This document shows positions 18,840-26,346 of a stretch of DNA of 64,000 nucleotides, in pieces. The position numbers were made by a program, and so were the translations under genes. The notes under the pieces are model-generated. The model saw only the letters and a list, made by a program, of their open reading frames with translations. It searched no databases and had not been told where the DNA came from. Source of the DNA: Sphingobacterium gobiense (GTDB taxonomy: Bacteria; Bacteroidota; Bacteroidia; Sphingobacteriales; Sphingobacteriaceae); the NCBI RefSeq assembly GCF_002980575.1, contig NZ_PVBS01000001.1, positions 2,011,850 to 2,075,849 on the forward strand, in the 5' to 3' direction. Position 1 is the stretch's first letter, and the number at the start of each line of letters is the position of its first letter.

Positions 18840-21071
18840 TTATGATTTAAACTTACTTGCCAATGCGGCTAATTTACTCGCCATATCGGTTTCGGGTGTT
18901 TTCGCTCTTTTTTGGTGATCATGGCGCTTGCGTTGCGTTGCCGGTTTTTCATCGGATTTCATCGACAAGCCAATGCGCTTTCGTCTTTCATCGATTTCAG
19001 TTACCGTCACCATAACACGCTGCTGCACCTTAACAACCTCATTGGGATCAGCTACGAAGCGATTGGCAAGTTGGCTTAGGTGCACTAAACCATCTTGATG
19101 GACACCAACATCCACAAATGCTCCAAAATTGGTGATATTCGTAACGATGCCCGGTAATTTCATACCAATACGCAAATCGCTAACGCTGTTCACACCATCT
19201 GTAAACTTAAACTCTTCGAATTGTTCACGTGGGTCACGCCCGGGTTTAGACAACTCTGCTATAATGTCGTTTAGCGTCGGAAGCCCCACTTCGTCCGAAA
19301 CATATCTTTTTAGATCAATCTGTTTGCGCAACGCCTCATCTGTTAGCAAATCCCGTACATTGGCCCCGAGATCTTTTGCCATTTGCTCTACCAGCGCGTA
19401 CCGCTCAGGATGTACAGCGGAACCATCCAACGGATGTTCGCCATGACGGATACGAAGGAAACCTGCTGCCTGTTCAAAGGCTTTATCTCCCAAACGCGGA
19501 ACCTTTTTCAGTTCCTTACGTGATTTGAATGGCCCGTTCGCTACACGATAATTCACGATTTGCTGCGCAAGGGAGGGTCCAAGTCCGGAGACATATGCTA
19601 AAATCTGTTTAGATGCGGTATTCAACTCCACACCTACAGCGTTCACACAGGAAATGACCGTATCATCCAAGGAGCTTTGCAATTTGTTTTGATCGACATC
19701 GTGCTGGTACTGGCCCACCCCTATAGATTTAGGGTCAATCTTCACCAGTTCCGCTAACGGATCCATTAATCGTCGACCAATAGACACGGCTCCGCGAACC
19801 GTGACATCGTAATCCGGAAACTCTTCGCGGGCTACTTCCGAAGCGGAATAAATCGATGCGCCAGATTCATTCACCATGACGACTGTAACATCTTTTAATT
19901 CCAACTTGCGAACAAATTCTTCTGTCTCGCGACCGGCAGTACCATTACCAACAGCGATCGCTTCCACATCGTAGCGTTTCACCAACAATTCTACCATTTT
20001 TGCAGCTTCCGCTAAACCTCCTGCGCCATTGTGCGGAAAGATCGTCGTATTTTCCAATAGTGCGCCCTGGGCGTCCAATACCACCGTTTTACATCCGGTA
20101 CGGAATCCCGGATCAATCGCCAATAATCGCTTTTGTCCCAAAGGTGCCGCCAGCAGTAATTGACGGACATTATCTGCAAACACCCGGATAGCTTCCTCAT
20201 CTGCTTTTTGACGAGTCAATACCCGCACCTCGGTTTCCATGGACGGCTTCAACAGTCTTTTATAGCTATCTTGTAAGGCGAGCCGTACTTGCGCGGCAAC
20301 ATCATTATGGGCTTTTATATAGATTTTCTCCATAGCTGAAAGCACCACTTCCTCGTCTACGGCAATGTCAAGATAGAGCATTTCCTCTTTCTCGCCACGG
20401 CGCATGGCCAACACACGGTGAGATGGCGCATCTTGAAGTGGTTCCGACCACTCAAAGTAATCTTTGTACTTCAACGCTTCCTCTTCTTTTCCTGGAACGA
20501 CACGCGAAACAAACTGTCCTTTATCCAAAAATATCTTCCGGGTTCTCGCCCGAACCTCGGCATCTTCGGCAATCTGTTCCGCGATAATATCGCGGGCACC
20601 CGCCAAGGCCTCTTCTTCCGATGCCACCCCCTTCTCCGAATCGACAAAAGCAGCGACCAATACCGATAAATCTGCTTTCTCCTGTAGAAGCAGCCTGTCA
20701 GCCAACGGCTGTAGTCCTTTTTCTCTCGCTACGGATGCACGGGTTTTACGTTTTGGTTTGAATGGCAGATAAATATCTTCGAGAATAGCCATCGTCTCCG
20801 CTTCTTGAATCTGTTGTTTCAGCTCGGACGTTAATTTCCCTTGATCTGTAATAGATTTCAGTACGGCGTCCCGGCGTTTGTCTAAATCACGTAGCTGCTG
20901 CACGCGGTCACGGATAGTTGTAATTTGCACTTCATCCAAACTCCCGGTCATCTCCTTACGATAACGAGCAATGAACGGAACGGTCGCACCTTCGTCCAAT
21001 AAGCTGATGGTCGTAGATACCTGACGACTATTTACCCCCAGTTCTTGCGAAATAATAATTTCGTATGCCAT
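18840..21071 (-). CDS. tex: Tex family RNA-binding transcription accessory protein
   Basis: The 743-residue Tex/Spt6-like protein has an N-terminal helix-turn-helix region (GATVPFIARYRKEMTGSLDE), a YqgF-like RNase H fold (RLLAIDPGFRTGCKTVVLD, ~315-335), a helix-hairpin-helix segment (YVSGLGPSLAQQIVNYR; FKSRKELKKVPRLGDKAFEQ, ~490-540) and a C-terminal S1 RNA-binding domain (GIVTNITNFGAFVDVGVHQD, ~640-710). Domain order and length match the family. It ends in a short basic tail (KRHDHQKRAK). Tex is a housekeeping factor linked to transcription and RNA metabolism. It is convergent with susD of pair 1 and downstream of tatA on the same strand, separated by a terminator. Confidence 0.96.
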   Translation of the reverse strand: MAYEIIISQELGVNSRQVSTTISLLDEGATVPFIARYRKEMTGSLDEVQITTIRDRVQQLRDLDKRRDAVLKSITDQGKLTSELKQQIQEAETMAILEDIYLPFKPKRKTRASVAREKGLQPLADRLLLQEKADLSVLVAAFVDSEKGVASEEEALAGARDIIAEQIAEDAEVRARTRKIFLDKGQFVSRVVPGKEEEALKYKDYFEWSEPLQDAPSHRVLAMRRGEKEEMLYLDIAVDEEVVLSAMEKIYIKAHNDVAAQVRLALQDSYKRLLKPSMETEVRVLTRQKADEEAIRVFADNVRQLLLAAPLGQKRLLAIDPGFRTGCKTVVLDAQGALLENTTIFPHNGAGGLAEAAKMVELLVKRYDVEAIAVGNGTAGRETEEFVRKLELKDVTVVMVNESGASIYSASEVAREEFPDYDVTVRGAVSIGRRLMDPLAELVKIDPKSIGVGQYQHDVDQNKLQSSLDDTVISCVNAVGVELNTASKQILAYVSGLGPSLAQQIVNYRVANGPFKSRKELKKVPRLGDKAFEQAAGFLRIRHGEHPLDGSAVHPERYALVEQMAKDLGANVRDLLTDEALRKQIDLKRYVSDEVGLPTLNDIIAELSKPGRDPREQFEEFKFTDGVNSVSDLRIGMKLPGIVTNITNFGAFVDVGVHQDGLVHLSQLANRFVADPNEVVKVQQRVMVTVTEIDERRKRIGLSMKSDEKPATQRKRHDHQKRAKTPETDMASKLAALASKFKS

Positions 21072-21083
21072 ATTTTAAGTAAA

Positions 21084-21120
21084 GTAAAAAAGAAAGCTGT
21101 AGGAATTTACCAACAGCTTT
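21084..21120 (-). terminator. terminator after tatA
   Basis: On the minus strand the inverted repeat AAAGCTGT / ACAGCTTT (21113-21120 and 21093-21100 on the plus strand) is followed by CTTTTTTAC, a normal rho-independent layout, 28 bases past the tatA stop and ahead of tex. Confidence 0.72.
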
Positions 21121-21147
21121 TAGAATAGTATTATACGATAAATAAAT

Positions 21148-21660
21148 TTAAACGTTTTTAGGCTGCTCCGTATCGGAAGCCGATGTATTGGTTTGTGCTG
21201 CCTCTCCTTCCGGCGTGTCCGTGCTGCCCTCTTCCTGTGCAAAATGATCATTATACCCATAGGTGTAATGTTCATCGCCTGAAGATGGCTGCTCACCGGG
21301 ATGGTGTTGTACTGTGTGTTCCGGTGTCGTAAACTTCGGAAACTCTTTCTTCGCATCCTCTTCCACGTCAACAGCATCTTTGTCTTCTTTTTGTTCCTGT
21401 TTAATCTCTTCCGAGATTGTCTGGGATTTGGTTTTGGTCGCAGGTGTATCCTCTACCGTAACATCTAAATCTTTTTCAAAATTATTTATCTGATCGGAAA
21501 TTTCCCGCTTTATGCCATCCGATGCGTCTTTAAATTCGCGGATTCCGCGTCCCAACCCTCTCGCCAATTCCGGTAATTTCTTCCCGCCGAACAATAGCAG
21601 AATGACGATGACAATAAGCACCATCTCCTGTGTACCGATATTCAAGAATCCTAAAATCAT
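21148..21660 (-). CDS. tatA: TatA/TatE-type Sec-independent translocase protein, long acidic tail
   Basis: Pore-forming component of the twin-arginine translocase that exports folded proteins. The first ~60 residues are classical TatA: a hydrophobic helix (EMVLIVIVILLLFGGKKLPE), the FGGKKLPELARGLGRGIREFK hinge and an amphipathic helix. At 170 residues it is about twice the usual length: residues ~65-170 form a low-complexity acidic region rich in Glu, Asp, Thr, Gln, with His/Tyr (HHPGEQPSSGDEHYTYGYND). No tatC is in the window. Such tails occur in Bacteroidota TatA proteins and are of unknown role. It is the only gene between the terminator before tex and the divergent MATE gene. Confidence 0.9.
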   Translation of the reverse strand: MILGFLNIGTQEMVLIVIVILLLFGGKKLPELARGLGRGIREFKDASDGIKREISDQINNFEKDLDVTVEDTPATKTKSQTISEEIKQEQKEDKDAVDVEEDAKKEFPKFTTPEHTVQHHPGEQPSSGDEHYTYGYNDHFAQEEGSTDTPEGEAAQTNTSASDTEQPKNV

Positions 21661-21757
21661 TTTATCCTTCTCTTTAACTTTTTATCGAAAGATAAAGGTA
21701 AGTGTAAATTTATGTTCTCTCCAAATTTTGATGTAATTATTTAGTAACAAAAACGAT

Positions 21758-21765
21758 TATCTTTG
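21758..21765 (+). promoter_or_regulatory. -7 element ahead of the MATE gene
   Basis: TATCTTTG matches the Bacteroidota -7 consensus TAnnTTTG and is the same octamer seen ahead of the tRNA-Leu gene. No good -33 TTTG is at the right distance. It predicts a very short leader and supports the ATG at 21781 over an upstream TTG at 21763. Confidence 0.45.
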
Positions 21766-21780
21766 CACACGCGAAACACT

Positions 21781-23145
21781 ATGTTACATCATTACTACAA
21801 ACAAAACAAGCACTTCTACTGGAGCACCTTTGCGCTTGCAGGCCCTATTATTGTTTCTCAACTAGGGCATACATTGGTACAGACAGCAGATACCATAGTC
21901 GTCGGTAAATTTGTGGGAACGATACCTTTGGCAGCGGTATCTCTCGTACATTCTGTATTTATTGTTGTCATGGTTATTGGCCTCGGTATCTCTTATGGCC
22001 TTACGCCCCTTATCGCACAAGCACACGGACAAAAGGACGAAACGTCTTGTGGAATATTATTATCCAGCAGTTTTTGGTTGAATATAATGACCGCTTTCGT
22101 GTTGTTTTTTATCATTCAATTTGGCGCTACCTATGCTTTGGAGCACCTTGATCAAGACCCACGTGTGGTCGAAGCCGCAAAACCTTATTTATTGGTGTTG
22201 ATGCTTTCGATTATTCCACTAATGGCGTTTAATGCATTCAAGCAGTTTGCGGAGGGGCTGGGGTTCACCCGTCAGGCGATGAATATCACAATTTGGGGCA
22301 ATGTATTGAATATTATCCTCTCCGTGGTTCTGGCCAAAGGAATGTTCGGCATCCCGGCGATGGGAATTGTGGGCGTAGGCTATGCGACGCTGGTAGATCG
22401 CGTTTTGATGTTGTTTGCCATGTCCGTCTATGTCCTCCGATCTGAACGTTTTCGCACATACATAGCATCTTTCTCTTTCTTTCATATCGATTTGCGACGC
22501 GTCAAAAGTATTTTTAAGATCGGTGCCCCGATGGCCATGCAATATGTATTTGAGGTCGGTTCCTTTGCTGCTGCTTCCCTTATTGCCGGGAAAATTGGTG
22601 CTATTGAACAGGCTAGTCATCAGATTGCTATCACCTTGGCTGCAATGACATACATGATGGCCAGCGGTATTGCTTCGGCTGCGACCATCAGAACAGGCCA
22701 TAGCTATGGAAAACGGAACATGATCCGCGTGACGAAATTTGCAACGGTGTCTTATCATCTTGTTATCGCATTTATGCTGATTTGTGCGGTTATTTTTGCT
22801 GTCTTCAACCAATATTTACCCCGGATAATCAGCGACGACCAAGCGGTTATCAGTATTGCTTCACAACTTTTAATTATCGCAGGGCTGTTCCAGCTGTTTG
22901 ACGGCACACAAGTTGTCGGGCTGGGCGTTCTCCGCGGAATGGGCGACGTCAATGTTCCTACCTTGATCACCTTTATCGCCTATTGGGTGGTTGGTATTCC
23001 CGCAGCATATCTTTTGGGAATCTACTTTAACATTGGCGTGCAGGGGGTGTGGTATGGACTTGCTCTGGGTCTGCTGACTTCTTCTATATTGCTGTTTCTT
23101 CGTTACCGTAGCATTATCCGACAACGGATGGATCGGTTTGGGTAG
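21781..23145 (+). CDS. MATE family multidrug/toxin exporter
   Basis: A 454-residue integral membrane protein with about 12 transmembrane helices that exports cationic compounds using sodium or proton gradients. It opens with FYWSTFALAGPIIVSQLGHT, then QTADTIVVGKFVGTIPLAAV, a typical MATE first-bundle pattern, and repeats the pattern in the second bundle (KIGAPMAMQYVFEVGSFAAA at ~245). It resembles the NorM/DinF branch. The ATG at 21781 was chosen over the TTG at 21763 because the latter lies on the promoter -7 box. A basic C-terminus (RYRSIIRQRMDRF) ends the protein. The substrate is not predictable. Confidence 0.94.
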   Translation: MLHHYYKQNKHFYWSTFALAGPIIVSQLGHTLVQTADTIVVGKFVGTIPLAAVSLVHSVFIVVMVIGLGISYGLTPLIAQAHGQKDETSCGILLSSSFWLNIMTAFVLFFIIQFGATYALEHLDQDPRVVEAAKPYLLVLMLSIIPLMAFNAFKQFAEGLGFTRQAMNITIWGNVLNIILSVVLAKGMFGIPAMGIVGVGYATLVDRVLMLFAMSVYVLRSERFRTYIASFSFFHIDLRRVKSIFKIGAPMAMQYVFEVGSFAAASLIAGKIGAIEQASHQIAITLAAMTYMMASGIASAATIRTGHSYGKRNMIRVTKFATVSYHLVIAFMLICAVIFAVFNQYLPRIISDDQAVISIASQLLIIAGLFQLFDGTQVVGLGVLRGMGDVNVPTLITFIAYWVVGIPAAYLLGIYFNIGVQGVWYGLALGLLTSSILLFLRYRSIIRQRMDRFG

Positions 23146-23230
23146 ATTATTTGCATTTGCTGGTTCGACAAGTTAAAAACAAATTCTCCAAAAATACGTT
23201 GTATTATAAAGAACTAAAACAAAATGTGAT

Positions 23231-23524
23231 ATGGACAAGTTGAAAAAATTCGATCTGATGGAAAAAATTGCCAGAGAGTTGGAAGACGTACGAAATAGTC
23301 AGCAGGCTGTTTTAGAAAAGATAGGCAAAATTGAAGTCGACAATATGGAGTTGGGAGATAAATTAATCGAATCTAAAATGCCGGATATCTATCAACGAAC
23401 GGCAGAAAATGCCGACTCGATTCGGGAAATCTTGGAATCTTTTCAGGAAAAAACGGAAGAATATAGCGAAAAGAACAATATCGATAGATTGCGCGAACAA
23501 GACACTATTAACAATGTTAGATAA
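23231..23524 (+). CDS. small coiled-coil protein of unknown function
   Basis: A 97-residue, highly charged protein with no signal or membrane segment. Heptad-like hydrophobic spacing runs through most of it (KKFDLMEKIARELEDVRNS, QQAVLEKIGKIEVDN, ENADSIREILESFQEKTEEY), so it is probably a helical, coiled-coil protein. I do not recognise a family. It has its own ATG, 85 bases after the MATE stop, and its stop codon lies inside the arm of a 21-bp terminator hairpin shared with the convergent E2 gene. Codon use resembles its neighbours. Confidence 0.65.
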   Translation: MDKLKKFDLMEKIARELEDVRNSQQAVLEKIGKIEVDNMELGDKLIESKMPDIYQRTAENADSIREILESFQEKTEEYSEKNNIDRLREQDTINNVR

Positions 23525-23566
23525 CGAAAAATGGCGTGTGAAATACATGCCATTTTTCGTTATCTA
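23518..23566. terminator. bidirectional terminator containing both convergent stop codons
   Basis: An 18-bp perfect inverted repeat (23518-23535 with 23549-23566; core AACGAAAAATGGC / GCCATTTTTCGTT) extends to about 21 bp through GTG/CAT with one G-T wobble, leaving a 7-base loop. A and T runs lie in the arms. The TAA of the coiled-coil gene (23522-23524) and the TAG of the E2 gene (23564-23566) both lie within the arms. Confidence 0.85.
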
Positions 23567-24994
23567 AATCTCTCGATCTGAATCCCAGTTTTCTAAATAG
23601 TCCGCAACTCGTTTCAGGAAAGTACCTCCCAACGCGCCATCAATGACACGGTGATCATAGGACATAGACAGGTACATCATGTGACGAATAGCAATAACAT
23701 CTCCGTGTTCCGTCTCCAGAACAGCAGGTTTTTTCTTAATGGTACCTACAGCCAAGATTGCGGCCTGCGGTTGATTGATAATAGGCACCCCCATAATATT
23801 CCCAAAAGCACCGATATTGGTAAACGTAAACGTTCCTCCTTGCGTATCATCGGGTTTCAACTGATTTTGCCGACTCCGGTGTGCCAAATCATTGACAGAT
23901 TTACTCAATCCCACTAAACTCAGCTGATCGGCATTTTTGATAACGGGAACAATCAAATTGCCGGAAGGCAATGCTGCTGCCATACCGATGTTGATGTCCT
24001 TCCGCTTGATAATCTGATGTCCGTCAACGGATACATTAACCATTGGAAAGTCACGTAACGCTTTACTAATAGCTTCAATAAAAATGGGCGTAAACGTAAT
24101 ATTTTCGCCTTCCCGTCTTTTGTAGCTCTCCTTTATCTTATTTCTCCAATTGACTAAATTTGTTACGTCTGCTTCTACAAAGGAAGCCACATGTGGTGAC
24201 GTTTTAACACTATGCACCATATGATCCGCTATAAGCCTACGCATACGATCCATTTCTACAATTTCATCACCGGGTGCTGCTACTTTCGAGGCACTTTTTT
24301 CTTCTGAAGGAGGCGTCGGTATGTGTTGATTCGATGACGTCGTTTTAGGGAGCGCCTCTGCTGATCCAGATCCGGTTATCGGATGATGTTTCGTCCGATT
24401 TGCAATATAATCGAGAATGTCCTGTTTGGTAACCCTGCCCTCCGCACCTGTGCCGCGGATATTATCCAATTCTGTTTGACTAAGCCCCTCTTCTTGGGCA
24501 ATATTCTTGACTAAAGGAGAATAAAAACGAGAACCGGCATGTAATGCCGTCTTTTCACGCGCTTCTTGCGTTAATAGTTCTGTGCCGGGGATATCCGATG
24601 TCGGAACCTCTTCTTCCTTTACAGCTAAAAGAGCTTCTTCTACCGCCGTATGCTGCTCTGTTATATCTGGAGATATTTCTGACTGAGGCTCAGGAACGGC
24701 ATCCTCCACTTCATCTGTTGCCGTCGAGCTCCCCCCGTTTTCGTCCAATTCTCCCTCTACTTCAATCCACGCGATGATCTCGCCTACTTGTGCTACTTGG
24801 TTTTCCTCAAAAAAAATCTTGGATAACTTTCCTGTCACCGGAGCGGGGACGTCAGAATCCACCTTGTCTGTTGCTATCTCCACAATTGGATCATCTTCCT
24901 CAATCGGATCTCCGATTGCTTTCACCCATTTCGTAATGGTCGCCTCGGAAACACTTTCTCCCATTCTGGGAAGCACCACTTTATATATACCCAT
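23564..24994 (-). CDS. 2-oxoacid dehydrogenase complex E2 (dihydrolipoyl acyltransferase)
   Basis: A 476-residue acyltransferase core of a 2-oxoacid dehydrogenase complex. An N-terminal lipoyl domain (VVLPRMGESVSEATITKWVK; lipoylated Lys44 in EIATDKVDSDVPAP) is followed by an acidic/Pro/Ser-rich linker, a peripheral subunit-binding domain (FYSPLVKNIAQEEGLSQTEL, ~150-195) and the catalytic domain ending with the active-site motif SYDHRVIDG. The KVDSDV lipoyl context and the sequence overall suggest the branched-chain type rather than pyruvate, but E1 and E3 genes are not nearby, so the substrate is open. It lies upstream of cinA in the same direction, with a gap of about 100 bases. Confidence 0.92.
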   Translation of the reverse strand: MGIYKVVLPRMGESVSEATITKWVKAIGDPIEEDDPIVEIATDKVDSDVPAPVTGKLSKIFFEENQVAQVGEIIAWIEVEGELDENGGSSTATDEVEDAVPEPQSEISPDITEQHTAVEEALLAVKEEEVPTSDIPGTELLTQEAREKTALHAGSRFYSPLVKNIAQEEGLSQTELDNIRGTGAEGRVTKQDILDYIANRTKHHPITGSGSAEALPKTTSSNQHIPTPPSEEKSASKVAAPGDEIVEMDRMRRLIADHMVHSVKTSPHVASFVEADVTNLVNWRNKIKESYKRREGENITFTPIFIEAISKALRDFPMVNVSVDGHQIIKRKDINIGMAAALPSGNLIVPVIKNADQLSLVGLSKSVNDLAHRSRQNQLKPDDTQGGTFTFTNIGAFGNIMGVPIINQPQAAILAVGTIKKKPAVLETEHGDVIAIRHMMYLSMSYDHRVIDGALGGTFLKRVADYLENWDSDREI

Positions 24995-25094
24995 ATTGAC
25001 CTAAGTTCATTGAATGATTTACTAAATTAACATTTAATCTAACAAATTCAATTAAACAAAACATAATATTTTATAATGAGGCAAAAATAAAATA

Positions 25095-26336
25095 TTATTT
25101 CAATAAATTCCAAAGCATCGTTAATCCTGCGATAACGGTTCGTTCAATATTGATCGCTCTATCGTTTTTAAAATGGAACGTTTGTGTTCGTGTTTCGGAT
25201 TTTCCCGAGACCGCTATACAAACTGTACCAACTGGTTTTGTTTCGGTTCCTCCACCGGGCCCGGCAATACCACTTGTAGCGATAGCATAGTCCGTACCGA
25301 ATACACGCCTCGCCCCTTCTGCCATTTCCTTGACAGTCGACTCGCTGACAGCACCATATTGTGTCAGTGTATCGGGTAAAACACCTAAAACATCCATCTT
25401 TGCTTGGTTAGAATAAACAACTGCAGCGCCCTGAAACATCTGACTGGCACCCGGGACTGCTGTAATCTGTGCAGAAATGGAACCGCCCGTACAGCTTTCG
25501 GCAGTGGAAAGTGTGATACCGCTATCCGTAAAAGTTTGCACCAAAACTTCTTCAAATGAACGATTGTCTACCGAAACAACGTGATCTATTAAACGTTCCG
25601 CCACCTGTTCCTTAAAGCTATTGGTTATACTTGCCAAAGCTTCCATATCCCTTCCCTCACTTGTAAAACGCAAACGTACCATACCAATTCTCGGAAGGTA
25701 GGCCAAGGTAATAAACGGGGGCAGCGCGTCTTCGATATCGGCAATCTGCTCGGCCAAATGGGATTCTCCAATACCGACAGTTAATAAGTAGGTGTTATAA
25801 ACAAATACTTCGCTTTTGTAGGTATTGCGCAACATAGGCAATACACGGTTTTCCATAAGAAATTTCATCTCAAACGGCACACCCGGCAAAAAAACGAAGT
25901 ATTTACCGTTACGTTCGATTGCCATTCCCGGCGCTGTTCCGACGTCATTAAATAGAACGGCCGCATTAGCCAATACATCAGCCTGTCCGATATTCATAGC
26001 AGGCATGCTCTTTCTACCTCTACGACGGAAAATCGCCTCGACGTGCGCCAATACAGCCTCATTACGTATTAGCGTCGTCCCAAAATAATCTGCTACGGTG
26101 GCTTTTGTAACGTCGTCTCGGGTAGGTCCCAACCCACCAGTCATAATGATTACATCGGCTCGCTCTTCAGCTTGTCGCAAAGCATTTTTTATAGCATGAT
26201 TTTTATCGGATATCGAAGCAATATGTACGACCGGAATATGCAACAATCCCAGATGTTGGGCAATCCAAGCGGAATTGGAGTCTACCACCTGTCCATTTAA
26301 TAGTTCATCGCCGATCGTAATGATTTCTGCTTTCAT
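25095..26336 (-). CDS. cinA: CinA-like protein: molybdopterin-binding plus nicotinamide-nucleotide amidase domains
   Basis: The 413 residues begin MKAEIITIGDELLNGQVVDSN, the classical CinA N-terminus with MoCF-like fold (MTGGLGPTRDDVTKATVADY), and end with the CinA amidase domain (TLSTAESCTGGSISAQITAV; ATSGIAGPGGGTETKPVGTV), which deamidates NMN to NaMN and in this family can also carry ADP-ribose pyrophosphatase activity. Both domains look intact and the length is normal. It lies 10 bases downstream of lptD on the same strand, likely cotranscribed. Most likely NAD-cycle salvage. Confidence 0.96.
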   Translation of the reverse strand: MKAEIITIGDELLNGQVVDSNSAWIAQHLGLLHIPVVHIASISDKNHAIKNALRQAEERADVIIMTGGLGPTRDDVTKATVADYFGTTLIRNEAVLAHVEAIFRRRGRKSMPAMNIGQADVLANAAVLFNDVGTAPGMAIERNGKYFVFLPGVPFEMKFLMENRVLPMLRNTYKSEVFVYNTYLLTVGIGESHLAEQIADIEDALPPFITLAYLPRIGMVRLRFTSEGRDMEALASITNSFKEQVAERLIDHVVSVDNRSFEEVLVQTFTDSGITLSTAESCTGGSISAQITAVPGASQMFQGAAVVYSNQAKMDVLGVLPDTLTQYGAVSESTVKEMAEGARRVFGTDYAIATSGIAGPGGGTETKPVGTVCIAVSGKSETRTQTFHFKNDRAINIERTVIAGLTMLWNLLK

Positions 26337-26346
26337 TGATGGCTAG

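Noticed and set aside
25063..25098. 11-bp A/T-only inverted repeat at the 3' end of cinA
   Set aside because: The stem contains no G or C, so it is unlikely to act as a terminator and can arise by chance in AT-rich intergenic DNA.
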